Below, one piece after another: positions 1 through 10,560 of a stretch of 64,000 nt of DNA. Numbering within the stretch: position 1 is the stretch's first letter; every line of letters starts with the position of its first letter. Below the pieces are notes generated by a model, which saw only the letters and a list, made by a program, of their open reading frames with translations, did no database searches and was not told the DNA's origin. The translations under genes and the position numbers were made by a program. The DNA lies in assembly GCA_029204225.1 (NCBI GenBank), contig CM055109.1, positions 4,120,299 to 4,184,298 on the forward strand. Direction: 5' to 3'. This stretch comes from Diphasiastrum complanatum (Eukaryota > Streptophyta > Lycopodiopsida > Lycopodiales > Lycopodiaceae).

Positions 1-333
1 GAAATGCTTCAATGATCCAAAACACTATTTGGTCATAGGCATTAGTTAGAAGGAATCTAGATCAATACTATGCTTCAAAAAGCACCAAAAATGAACTAGT
101 ATTGTGATTTTGGGACCAAAAAACACAAAGTAACTTGAATTGAAAGTTGTTGTACGGTTTCACACGTGTGAAAAGTACATACACAGCCTCCAAGTCGTTT
201 TGATCCAAATGATTACAAGCTATCACTCTAGAAGAACTCGCCCTCACTAGTATTGGCCAAAAAACAAATTTTGCCAATGATCTTTACAAGATTTATGATT
301 CAATGATCACTCTCTTACTTAGCTCTGATACCA
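1..333 (-). mobile_element. Leader of a minus-strand Ty1/copia element with primer-binding site
   Basis: On the minus strand this follows directly after an LTR. It opens with the copia primer-binding site TGGTATCAGAGC (plus coordinates 322-333), complementary to initiator methionine tRNA. The rest is untranslated leader with one CACACGTGTG palindrome (161-170). No gag start is visible before the window edge, so the coding part of the element lies outside to the left. Confidence 0.85.
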
Positions 334-1195
334 TGATAAATTTTACAGTTTTTAGGACAATAATGATTGTACTTTACAATCATAGAGAGTTATTGGTTGC
401 TTAATCAATGAATCTATCAAGTTCTACACATTAGATCTTGATCTAGATTCACTACACTTGGATTTAAGCAAGAGCAATGGATCAACACATCATTTTTTAG
501 TGAGAGCGGCTTCACACGTGTGGAGTACTGTCCACTGTACGGACTGCACCTGAAACAACAAGTACAATGATACTAGATAGCAATCATGCATAAAAATCAC
601 AAGACAAATGACTAGAAATCTCACAAAAGTGTAGAGTGCAAAAGTCTCATCAATTTTCTTAGCAAAATGATGATCCTTTTATGGATCAAGTACATCCATG
701 AGTCTGGTACAGTCCAGCAGGCCTTCACACGTGTGAAGAGTGCCACATCACTCATATCTATCCATTTGATCCATCCTTGATCCTTATCCAATAGTTGACC
801 TTCTAGAATATGACTAAAATCCAAAAAGCTAGTCTCCTAGAATATAGGAATATTCCCTACAAAATAGGATCTAAGGAAAATGGTCAACTCTTATCTTCTA
901 GTACTCTATACACACATGTGAACATCCACTTGCCATGTGGGAGCATTTACTCATGCACATGCAAGGAAAAGCTAATTTGTAGGTGACTAGTCAACTTGAC
1001 TAAAAACTAGTCATTTCATGTTCACACTAACTAGAATGATACAAAATCAATTTGGATATATACAAACATGAAAAGTACATCCTTTCACACATGGGAACAT
1101 GCTCCACACGTGTGAAATCATATCATCAACATATTCTAATGTTTGATCAATATTTACATGAACCAATGTCAAGTGAGAAGTGACAATTTTCAACA
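334..1195 (-). repeat. Copia LTR family A, 5' LTR of the minus-strand element
   Basis: This 862-bp LTR starts (minus strand) TGTTGAAAATTG and ends AAATTTATCA, immediately followed by the primer-binding site. It matches the 860-bp LTR at 17384-18243 over its whole length. It carries CACACGTGTG at 513, 726 and 1105. It is inserted into the pol region of a plus-strand gypsy element, whose sequence resumes at 1196. The other flank is outside the window, so the target duplication (expected GGATG) cannot be checked. Confidence 0.92.
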
Positions 1196-2062
1196 GGATG
1201 AACATGTACTCCTATATCTAGATGCACAACCTTATCCGCCAAAATCAATTCCTAAGGAGATAACGACACCAGGACCGTTGGCTCACGTCCAACTAACATC
1301 CAAGGTACCCAACACACAAACATACAAGCCCAAACCCAAAGTATATACATGGGATGTGTATCCCGATGAAATATGGGATACAATCGACGACGATATGATA
1401 AGTGAGGCACCAACACCGCCCACTCAAAAACCACAAAAATCTCGATTACAAACAACTAAAGTTATTGATGCAAAATTAACCGAGCATCAAAAACAGATGC
1501 ATGAGAAGCTTAAATAGCCGATCAAGCCCTTGTCAAAAGGGACAAAAACCAAACAATCCGACCAAGCTTCCACGTCCGGTAGTGAATCACCTCAGATGAT
1601 TTCCAAAGTTTCCGAACCTTTTGTCGACCCACCTTTTGATCTTCCATAGAAGTTCAAAGACTTTACACTGGATGATGTTGTTATCTAGTTACCACAGCCA
1701 CATCGGGAAATTACACCAAATTCCAACTCCTTTGAAGGACCTGCTAAGACCATTCCACTAAACCTTAAAGATCCTGACGAGGAGATAGACCGAATAGTTC
1801 ATGTTCGTGCACATTTGTCATCAACCCAACTTGCTAATCTGGAAACATTACTTCGCAAATACAAGGATGTATTTGCATGGAATTATACGAAAATGAAAGG
1901 AATCCCATCTGAAATAGTCGTCCATAGGACTCCTTTAGAAGACAATGCTACGCCTATTAGGACTAAACCCTATTGATCTAACCCTGTCTATCGTGAGAGG
2001 ATCGACGAAGATATTAAGAAGTTGTTGGATGCTGGATTCATTTATGAAGTTCAACATACTGA
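1196..2062 (+). pseudogene. Ty3/gypsy pol, region before RT and RT N-terminus, broken
   Basis: This is part of the polyprotein of a plant gypsy element, upstream of the reverse transcriptase core. Up to about 1517 the frame is open but low in recognisable motifs; several stops follow. From about 1790 the typical pre-RT and RT start can be read (LRKYKDVFAW, then KKLLDAGFIYEVQHTDWVSP near 2010-2075), with an in-frame stop near 1975 and a frame change near 2063. The left side is cut by the copia LTR that ends at 1195, so gag and protease are not in the window. The style of the pre-RT region resembles the Tat/Athila side of gypsy, which is inference. Confidence 0.75.
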
Positions 2063-3013
2063 TTGGGTATCACCCATTGTGGTTTACCCAAGAAAAATGG
2101 CAAGCTTTGTATTTGTGTCAATCTCAAAAACCTTAATGCAGTTACAAAGAAAGACCATTTTACCTTGCCTTTAACGACTCAAATCCTCGAGGAAATGGCA
2201 GGAGCTGAAGCTTTCAGCTTCTTGGATGGATTCAACGGGTATTTCCTTGCTCAAATAGCCCCTGAAGATAAACATAGAACGACCTTTGCAATAGAGAACG
2301 TGGTTTATGCTTATAATGTTATGCCTTTTGGCTTATGCAACGCCCCTTCAATATTCCAAAGCGTCATGCAACTGGCTTTTCAAGATCTGTTACATCGAAT
2401 TGTAGAGATTTATCTTGACGATCTAGGTGTACATTCCTCCGCAGCTACACACCTTGACGCCCTGGAGAAAATCTTCATTCGCTGTCGTAGATTTGGAATC
2501 TCACTAAACCCTGATAAATGCCAAATATGGGTCACCCATGGGGTGGTACTCGGGCATATAATTTCAAAGGACGATATTTCTACCGACCCGTCAAAAATCA
2601 AGGTTATAGTGGAAATGCCCTTACCTACAACAGTGAAGGAAGTATATGTCTTCCTTGGTCATACAAATTATTATCGCATCTTTATAATCGATTATGTCGG
2701 CAAGGCACGCCTTGTTTATTTTGTTGTGGTAGATCCTCGCTGGACCGAAGAACAAATTAAGGCCTTTGAGGAGTTGAAAACAGCCCTCACCACGGCTCCC
2801 ATACTTCGCTCGCCAGATTACACGAAAGAGTTCCATGTGCATACTGATGCAAGTAAGTATGCCATTGGAGGTCTTCTTGCGCAACCGGACGAGTATGGCA
2901 AAGACTTCCCAATACGTTTCTTGAGCAAGCAATTGGCGCCTGCTGAAGTAAACTATACAACCACTGAGAGAGAAGCATTGGCGATGGTCTATGTTGTGCA
3001 CATTATTTATTAG
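2063..3013 (+). pseudogene. Ty3/gypsy reverse transcriptase and RNase H, partial
   Basis: This open stretch of 316 codons holds the reverse transcriptase core and the start of RNase H, which copy the element RNA into DNA. Visible motifs are FSFLDGFNGY (palm, first catalytic Asp), MPFGLCNAPSIFQ, the YLDD active site followed by LGVHS, the VVLGHIIS segment, and FHVHTDASKYAIGGLLAQ at the start of RNase H. It continues the frame-shifted pol from 1196 and is followed by a stop at 3011-3013, after which RNase H resumes in another frame. It is not functional as it stands. Confidence 0.9.
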
Positions 3014-3660
3014 GCCAGACCTTTGCATTCTACACAGACCATCAAGCCCTTCTATATATCGTTAATAAATCTTGTAAAACGGGACGTACAGCTCGATGGC
3101 TGTTGATTTTAAAGGAATTTAATTTCCTCGTAGTCGTTCGGAAAGGGACCCAACATTTCATGGCGGACCACCTTTCCAGACTACCAAGTGCTGAAAAAGC
3201 AACTATACTAGTCAACAATGATCTCCCTGATGCCTGCCTTTTTCAGATCGATGCTACACTCTTATGGGCTGAGGAGATCACCCAGTTCCTCACAACAGGC
3301 AGACTCAAAGAAGGCTTGAGTACGGCGGCAAAAAGAAAATTTTTGCTAAAAGCAGCGCCCTTTCAGTTAATTGCGGGACAACTTTACAAAAGGGGCATTG
3401 ACGGTATCATTCGCCGATTGCTTATGAATCAGAGATACGACCTATCATATCTTAGGCTCATGAGGGCATTGGAGATGGCCACTTTTCTGCTGAGGCCACA
3501 ACAAAGATTATCCTTCGAGCAGGACTGTGGTGGCCATCTTTGTTTAAGGACACGTTTGTTATCATTAAAGCGTGTGATGTTTGTCAACAAGCCAAGAAAA
3601 ACACCAAAGCAGACTTCACGTCGTTGACTCCCATTATAGAAGGCGAAGCCTTCCATAAGT
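3014..3660 (+). pseudogene. Ty3/gypsy RNase H C-terminus and integrase zinc-binding region, broken
   Basis: The end of RNase H is recognisable from FKEFNFLVVVRKGTQH followed by MADHLSRLPS, which is characteristic of gypsy pol. Downstream, in shifted frames, lies the region that should carry the integrase HHCC zinc finger. A CDVCQQAKK-type piece can be read near 3575-3605. Stops and frameshifts separate it from the integrase core at 3749. It lies between the RT and integrase parts of the same element. Confidence 0.75.
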
Positions 3661-4552
3661 GAGAAATTGACTTTGTTGGACCAATCAGTCTAGCAACAAA
3701 ACATACTCAAGCTCGTTACATCCTCATAGCCACAGATTACGCCACTAAGTGGGTGGAGGCTTGAGCTACGAAGGACGCCAACGCAAAAACAGTCGCGCAT
3801 TTTTTTTAGAAAACATTATTACATGTTTTGGCTGTCCCATTGAGTTAGTTAGTGATCGTGGCACGCATTTTTTGAATGCTGTCATTGATAACCTCCTACA
3901 CCATTACCTTGTTGTTTACAGAAAAAGTACACTGTACTACCCTAGATGTAATGGCCAGGCTGAATCAACTAACAAGACGATATGTAAAATTTTGACCAAG
4001 ATAGTTGAAACCAGTCGTTCTGATTGGGAAACAAAACTTTCCTCAGCTTTTTGGGCTTACCGCACCACCCCGAAGAAAGCCACTAGGTGGGTTACCCCTT
4101 TCCACTTAGTATATGGTCAAGAGGCGGTTATGCCAGTAGAATTCTTAGTCCCATCATTACCAGTCATGGAAGCTTTTTCAACAAATCTTTGTGAAAAAGG
4201 TGCAATCAAACAAAAACTCAAAACCAGGCTATTTACGTTAACCCAGTTATGCAAGACAAGACTTATATCTTACCATGCACAACTGGTTAATAAACGACGC
4301 CTAAAGGCCTGGCATGACCGTCACCTACGTAATAAAGATCTACATTTAGGTGACCAGGTGCTTCTTTATACATCCAAGAAGCACCCCGACAAATTGAAAT
4401 TCAGAAGTGAGGGGCCGTATGTTATTAATAAAGTCTTTCCTAATGGTGCAGTCCAGTTGCAAACACTTGACAGAATCCTCCTAGACACTGTCGTAAACAG
4501 TGGTCATCTAAGGCGGTATTACGAAGAGTTGTTTTTTGTTGACCCAATTTAA
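3661..4552 (+). pseudogene. Ty3/gypsy integrase core and C-terminal region
   Basis: This is an integrase of the DDE type, which would insert element DNA into the chromosome. The first part (3670-3748, reading DFVGPISLATK and YILIATDYATKWVEA) is in a different frame from the 267-codon ORF at 3749-4552. That ORF contains LVSDRGTHF (second catalytic Asp) and YYPRCNGQAESTNK (catalytic Glu), followed by AFWAYRTT, typical of plant gypsy. The C-terminal part has the GDQVLLY-type fold before a stop at 4550-4552. A TGA interrupts the core near 3763. No chromodomain was recognised. Confidence 0.9.
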
Positions 4553-5512
4553 CATCTTTTCCCTAGTATATATTTTACATTTTTTATTCTTTCTCTCTAT
4601 TTTTCTTATGTTCTTCCTTGTAGTTCTAGTTATATTCCTGGGTCATGGATGTTCTAGATCAAGAAATGATAGGCTACACCATCAGAAATGATTCTCACAA
4701 TTTAGCCACCTCATCTATGTCTAACTGATATCTCAAGCATACAAACATTCATGGGGATACACTCTTTTCATAAAAACTTCTACTCTGGGCCACACTTATA
4801 TTTTCAACTTGAAGTTCTTCACTAGCATCACACAAATCCATTCCTTCGTATTGGAATTTTGTCAAATTTCAACCGACAGGATCCACTCAAATCTCAACCG
4901 ACGGGATCCACTCAAATCTCAACCGATGGGATCCACTCAAATCTCAACCGAGGGGATCAACTCAAATATCAACTGACGGGATCATCTCAAATCTCAACCG
5001 ACGGGATCCGCTCAGATCTCAACCGATAGATTTCTATCAAATCTTGATCGACGCGACTCTCTTAGAGCTCGACTGATGTGACTCTCTCAGATCTCGACTG
5101 ACGCGACTCTCTCAGATCTCGACCAACGCGACTCTCTCAGATTTTGACCGACGCGCCTCCATCAAATCTCGACCGACGCTTCTCATTCAAAATTCAATGA
5201 ACAAACACATCCCATCGCTTCCGAACCCAGCCGACGGCGTCCATAAATGCCATCACCTTGACGCCATTCACACCTCAGCAAAGTGCAAACTCTGGAGGGC
5301 TCTTGTGACGATCTATTGGCGATTTTCCAGCTCTCCTACATGATCCTGGCGCTCTCTCATTTTGTGTATCCGTGGTTTCTTCCACACCATCTCCACCCAG
5401 TATTAGTCATCCTAGTGTGTTTTCCATTGAGAGCGCCATCACAAACAATCTCCAAACCTAATATCGCCAATGGAGAACAATGCATTTGAAACATTTCACA
5501 TGTTGAGGGGTA
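4553..5512 (+). other. Gypsy region after integrase, no gene
   Basis: About 960 bp separate the integrase stop from the third-ORF region. A T-rich stretch (4553-4620) is followed by unremarkable sequence and then by the minisatellite block listed separately (4871-5190). A 68-codon ORF at 5283-5489 shows no recognisable motif and I do not call it a gene. Confidence 0.6.
4871..5190 (+). repeat. 25-bp minisatellite, block 1
   Basis: About 13 imperfect tandem copies of a 25-bp unit, core CTCAACCGACGGGATC. Unit starts can be read at 4871, 4896, 4921 and 4946. The first copies are nearly identical; later copies drift to forms such as CTCGACTGACGCGACT. The block lies in the gypsy element between integrase and the third ORF, and a related block occurs at 5870-6075. 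Confidence 0.9.
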
Positions 5513-6562
5513 GTGTCACGCAAGCATTCAACACGCTTCTGTTACACTATTGAGTATCACCTTTTAATCATACACACTTTTCTTTCATCATCTCCAAAAA
5601 CCTGTTTTCACCGAAAGCTACTTCCTTTACATCTCCCAATATCTTCATCCTTTCCGCTCAGTCGCAAACATATACCAACATCTTCTTTTTCGAAACTTCT
5701 ACATTCCATTGTTCACACCATACTTAGTTTGCCACACATCCTCTATACCCTTCTATTCACAACACCTCCACTTTCACACACCTTCCTTCCCAACCTCAGT
5801 TCCTCTCCCGCAATCTTCACAATCCATTCCTTTCCCGCCATCACTCCCTTCAGCCAAACCTTCCGTTCACATCTCAGCCGACGCCTTTCTATCACATCTC
5901 AACCGATGCCTTTCTATCACATCTCAATCGATACCTTTCCATCACATCTCAGCCGACAACCTCCGATCAAATATCAGTCGACGCCCTCCACTCACATCTC
6001 AGCCGACGCCCTCCGCTCCCATCTCAATCGACACCTGTTAACCCTGTCTGAAATCTCAATCGACACCCTTTTTTCCAGATTCCTATTTCTCAGTTCTGAT
6101 GACCCTGATGCCAATAAGCTCGACATCCAATTGTCTAAACTGGATCTTACTGAAATGCAACACCGGTACCAACAAGCAACATCCTTCTTTCAAGCCATTG
6201 AGTTCCAGATGCCAGTCCTGACGGGGTATCAAAGCCCGTACCTTGTGCATATGATATATGCCAACTACAATGCTATAGCAAGGTCGTGCCAACTAATAGT
6301 TCCTCTTGTGCGGAACTATGTTTACAGCATATCATTTGCACTGGCTAACTTGCAACCTTTTGGGTTCCCAAGAGGACCCAATGCTATCACCAGGACACTT
6401 AAAAAAATCAAGCAAATAGGATATTTCAAATTCATTGACCCATCCGTGGCCAAGTGGAAAAACAAGGATGGGTATCGAGTCGAAGCAATTAATGACCCAC
6501 AACTACAAGTGGCATGTGCGTACTTGACGAAATGCACACAACGACCAAGAACCAAGTTGTAG
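5513..6562 (+). pseudogene. Gypsy third-ORF region, N-terminal part
   Basis: This is a 349-codon open frame in the position where some plant gypsy lineages carry an extra or env-like ORF, between integrase and the 3' LTR. The first 120 codons are Ser/Pro/Thr/Phe-rich without clear motifs. Codons about 120-190 are translated from the 25-bp minisatellite. Because 25 is not a multiple of 3, the peptide cycles through all frames. From codon 195 the sequence becomes normal and globular, with segments such as SYLVHMIYANYNAIARS-like and LANLQPFGFPRGPNAI. The frame ends at a TAG (6560-6562) and resumes in the same frame after a second stop. I do not recognise the family. The start is uncertain. Confidence 0.5.
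5870..6075 (+). repeat. 25-bp minisatellite, block 2, inside an ORF
   Basis: Eight or so copies of the same 25-bp unit as block 1, here with consensus ATCTCAGCCGACGCC. The copies are embedded in the open frame 5513-6562 without introducing a stop in that frame. Confidence 0.88.
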
Positions 6563-7430
6563 AGGGTACCCATGTCCCTATTTCACATGATGGCAGATTC
6601 ATGACTGCATGCCCAGAACCTCTATGATTGGGCACAGTTTGTTTTGAACTGCCTTCATGAGTGCATTAAGAACAAGCAACCGATAACAATACTCGGATAT
6701 CTCTTGACAGATATCACCCTCCACCAAGTCCAGAACGGGCCAAAGTTTCAACAACACTTACAACTTGTGGACAAGGCATGGGAAATTTCCATTGAGTCAA
6801 CAAAGTCCAAGCGTGCACGATCAAGGGCAACTTCACCATCGGGATCTCAGCCTAAACGAGTAAACACTAGTATTCTCCCTCTGGTACAGAAGCAAAGAAG
6901 CCCACAACCGGAATCACAAGCAGCTGCAACCTCCGGAGCTCAAGAGGCCGATACCTCCAAGGCCATGTTGCCATTACACAAGGCAACAAAGGATGCAAAA
7001 GAAGCTTCAAGCTGGAAGCACATCACCAATGGGATCAGTTTCAGATGGTTCCACCTCAGATGATGGAAGCTCATCCATAGCCTCACAACCACACTCATCA
7101 CCCTCACATGTCATCGACGGGGGTGACGGAGCAACTACCTCTACACCAGCACCTGACACAACAATATCTCAAGTCACAAGTCAGCCAGATCTAGTCACCA
7201 CTCCACCCACACACCAACACCACCAACATCACCACCGGCACAAGTTCTTGGGGGGGGGGAATGGGGATATCCAGTCCCCAAGTCACAGAAGCGGCTCAGC
7301 AACCACAAGACCAACAACCATAGTCCACCAAGTCCACACATTGGACACATCGCAATATTTTGATGCTGCGGACCTGATGGAAATAAGCGACGACGAGCAG
7401 AGAAGGAGAAGCAGCCAGGAAGAAGTCTGA
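6563..7430 (+). pseudogene. Gypsy third-ORF region, middle part, Ser/Pro/Thr/His-rich
   Basis: This continues the third-ORF region of the left gypsy element. The frame of 5513-6562 goes on after two stops (6560 and 6614 area) as NLYDWAQFVLNCLHECIKNK and runs to 7063. A frame overlap near 6993 leads to a second open stretch (6993-7430). That stretch is rich in Ser, Thr, Pro and His, with a His-rich run around 7200-7240, a run of G at 7250-7258 that may be a slippage site, and an acidic end (MEISDDEQRRR). It looks like a low-complexity linker. Function unknown. Confidence 0.5.
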
Positions 7431-8926
7431 CCCCTCCACTAACCACCACCACCGCCACAACAGTTACTAACATCATCCCTCCACTACCTCCACCTCCACC
7501 TCCATCTTCAGCTCTAACACCACGTTTATTTTTTGGTTTACCTCACCATCCCACACTCCAGATCAGTACCCAACCCTCACTAACTCTGAGAAGCTCACAG
7601 AAGCAGCCAAACGCTCAATGATCGGCCTATCCGAAATGAGCTACCATATGCATTGGTTGGTTAGCCAATATCAAATGCTCTAGAGCAAGGTCCAGCATCA
7701 AGACCAGGAAATTACACATCATCAGAGGCTGGCCAAAGAAAAAAAAAAGAGAGACAGTGGAAATCAAATCCGTGATGGTCGGACAGAAGACCACTCTGGA
7801 AGAGGTCCAGCAGCAGCTGAAGCACCAAATGGTCCAAATAGACCAAGTACGAGATGGATCATCGAGTGAAATGATAGTCGACGCTCCTCTAGTCAAGCCC
7901 GAGGATATTCAATTCCAGGCCCCACAGGCCCCAGCCATCCGGATGGAAAAATATGTAAGGCTAATCCAAGAACAAGAGGCCGAAAAGAAAAATTTCCAAA
8001 ACATTGTGGCCAAGCAAGAGAGGATCATCTTGGAGTCCCAGAAGCAGCTGGAAAATACCACGAAGACCCTGCAGCACAAGGTGAACCAACTATGGGACAC
8101 GACATGCAAGGCCCAAGCAGGTGATCAATCAATGAAGCCACGGGACGATGATGGGAATGACGGAGCAGGAAATCAGGACAGGCAACCCCAATCTTCAGAT
8201 GGTGGCTCAGGATCGGGTGGCCAGAGAGCCGGTGCTGCTTCCAGAACTTTTCCCCAACCCCCTCCTCCTACTCTGCATTTAATTTTTCCGAAACATTTAT
8301 TCCAACTTATCCGATTCTTTCATCTTTCCTCTCTCCATCACCTCCTAGCAAAATAATGGGCCCATCAAAAGGTCTAGCTGACACATACAAGGCCCGACGG
8401 GACAAGTTCCTCCAACAACTCCACTCCCCCGGTGCGACGTATAATTTGTCAAACCCACCCCCTCTGAAACCTGTCATTTCCGCACCCCTCTCTCCAGATC
8501 ATTCCATCCCTGACCTTGTAGAAAGTAACACTAACATGGGGGGTGATGATGACTTCCTGGCAGATCAACCAGAGACAAGAAGGTTCTCGCCCAGACAAGA
8601 TACGGGCGCAACTGAGCCGTCGACAGGCAAGAAAGCCAAGGAAAAAGACACGGGCACCAAGACCTAGATGATTATCTGACGAGGCCATTCCAACCGCATA
8701 GGACAACTTTCCCTACCAAGCCCAGAGGCAAATTGGCATACACAAGAGAGTCAGAAAAGTTTGAGAGGAAATACCCTCTCAACATGAGGGGAGGCAAAGA
8801 GGACGTAGATCAAAGCCAATACTCCACCAGGGCTGAGATCATTGCAAGACTACAACCGCAACCGGAGTGGTAGAATAAAGTCCTGAAAGATAGCAGGCGA
8901 CTCCTAGAGTATCTGAAGGCACCGGC
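7431..8926 (+). pseudogene. Gypsy third-ORF region, coiled-coil and linker part
   Basis: Between 7757 and 8356 a 199-codon frame encodes a Gln/Glu/Lys-rich segment with heptad-like spacing (LEEVQQQLKHQMVQIDQVR, later KQERIILESQKQLENTTK), a likely coiled coil. A Gly/Ser-rich tail follows. A frame change at 8356 leads to 8356-8667 (Pro/Ser/Asp-rich). From 8674 a Lys/Arg-rich stretch reads on (RTTFPTKPRGKLAYTRESEK) up to a TAG near 8872. All of it is probably one decayed ORF. I do not recognise the family. Confidence 0.5.
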
Positions 8927-9406
8927 ATGGAAGCGAGTAGATCCCTTCTACATGCCACTCAAACGCAGAAACCCATGTCCGGTAGAAAAGCCACAAGGGA
9001 ATTGGTAAACTGGCCAGTAATTCCGAGAATTTCAGAGAGAACCTCCCCGGATGATCTGAGGCTACAGTCACTCGACTTTGAGTACAAGTACAAAACAAGT
9101 GCCGATCTTTGCGTGAAAGAAAGTGCCGAATATTGCAGATCTATGGCCTTTTTGATGCAGCAAGATTGTTTTTGGGATCGAGGCTTGGATCCCATTAAGA
9201 TCAACCCAAATGTAGCCCTCCAGTCGGAAGAAGACCATGAAATGATGGCCAGACTATACTACAGAGCGGCCTTCATGTCGTCGCGTTATGTGACCATGGT
9301 GGAGGACTGGCAAGAAATGGGCTTTGTGGAGAAGATAAGAGAATACCTGGGGCCTCTAAATTTCGGAAGTAAGCTCCGTTTCCAAGTTTTTGAAGCCTTG
9401 GGGTGA
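8873..9406 (+). pseudogene. Gypsy third-ORF C-terminal conserved domain, left copy
   Basis: This open stretch encodes about 160 residues that look like a folded domain. It includes CFWDRGLDPIKINPN, EEDHEMMARLYYRAAF and a final LNFGSKLRFQVFEALG. The minus-strand sequence at 63615-63983 encodes a clearly related domain with FWDQGLSPIAID, HEDHINVARLYYCAT and PFLNKLRWQMMEGI in the same order and spacing. Both copies sit just upstream of a polypurine tract and an LTR beginning TGTTAGCA, so the domain belongs to the gypsy element. Upstream of the domain the frame switches near 8927. Its biochemical role is unknown. Confidence 0.7.
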
Positions 9407-9660
9407 AAGATGAGCGAGAGAAAACAAACGGCATGACAACGAGACGAGCAGGACTCGCAAGAAGTTCTCAAGAAGGCTGGAATGTAGCGGCCAATTGAGA
9501 AACTTTCAATTTTGAAATAAAAATAATAATAATAATAAGTTTTGCGGATAATAAGCACCTGATTTTACGGAAGCGAACGAAGATCCACGCTTTTTCAAGT
9601 GCCAAGCGTAAGACATTACCGGTGTTGCAGTGGGTTCTGCAACAGATTAGGGGTGGATAA
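9407..9660 (+). other. Gypsy 3' untranslated region and polypurine tract
   Basis: After the third ORF stops at 9404-9406 there are about 240 bp of noncoding sequence with an (AAT)n-like run at 9519-9538. The purine-rich tract GATTAGGGGTGGATAA (9645-9660) directly abuts an LTR that begins TGTTAGCA. This is the arrangement of a plus-strand primer site. Confidence 0.7.
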
Positions 9661-10560
9661 TGTTAGCAGATTCCAGAGAATCCCCAGATGTTGAGCCAAG
9701 CCAAAGACACGAAATACCTCTCACCCATGACCGAGGAGATCTCAGAAGGAGGAGAGCAGAAGAAGTTGAGAGCCGAGCATGAGAGCCGAGAAATTACTAG
9801 CTAGGATGACAGTGAAATATCTATGTGAGCCTACATGGTGTATACCAGAGAAGGAACGACCATGTAGGAGCTAGTCATATTTCCTAGGCTTTGTAAATAA
9901 ATGTAGACCCCCCTTAAATTAGTTAGAGTGAGCCACCTTTTGATGGTGACCTTTAGTGGAAGGGCAAATTCCACATGTAATTTCTAATTTGATGGAATTG
10001 CCACTTGGGATCCACATGGGCAGCCTTCTTGTTTATTTAAGGGCTCCTCTCTCTTGTGAGAGAGCTTTGAATGTATTGTCAAATTCTCTTGAGCAAATAA
10101 AGAGGATCCTCCACGAGTTCTTGATAATTGTTAAGCTCCTTGTTCATGGCAATGTTCTTGAGTGAAGTTTCTATGAGCATGCTTGATTTTCTTGTATTGT
10201 GGATTAACTAGGATCTTGTTTTCTTGTTTCTTACTTAGTTGTGGATTAGGATTCATTTCTTGTTTGTGGAATAAGGTAGGAATCAGCATGCAAGTAAACT
10301 AAATAGGCTGGTTTGTGGTGTAGATCTTGCATACTTTCTTACATTCCAGTTCTTGATTGTTCTTGGGCAATCTAAGCATCAAGAAATGAGTGTTTCTTGA
10401 TTCTTAGACTGTTACTATGCTATTAGGAATCTAGTTTATTGTTTCTTGTTTCTTGTTTGAGTAGTTAATCTTGTTCTTGATTGTTTTCTGATTTAGTAGA
10501 TAGGAGTAGGATTGCTCCCTATTCCAGAACGTTGATCTTCTTGAGCTAAGACTGGTTACA
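9661..10560 (+). repeat. 3' LTR of the left gypsy element
   Basis: The LTR starts TGTTAGCA after a polypurine tract. A TATA-like TTTATTTAAGGG lies at 10032-10043, followed by an AATAAA near 10097 and repeats of TTCTTGTTTC typical of an LTR 3' end. The end is set at GGTTACA (10560) only because LTRs end in CA. No second LTR of this element is in the window to confirm it. The left boundary is supported by the equivalent junction at 63521. Confidence 0.6.

Noticed and set aside
621-824. 67-codon ORF in the LTR (MDFSHILEGQLL)
   Set aside because: It lies inside the family A LTR, is interrupted in other copies and has no domain.
2410-3028. Minus-strand ORFs over the gypsy RT
   Set aside because: They are shadows of the coding plus strand and have no motifs.
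4871-5190. Regular 25-bp repeats looking like a CRISPR array
   Set aside because: Units are directly adjacent without unique spacers, and the window is from a plant nucleus.
5283-5489. 68-codon ORF before the third-ORF region
   Set aside because: No motif, ordinary length for chance, and it overlaps no other evidence.
7195-7476. Minus-strand ORF rich in Val and Gly
   Set aside because: It is the reverse of a CCA/ACC-rich low-complexity stretch of the third-ORF region.
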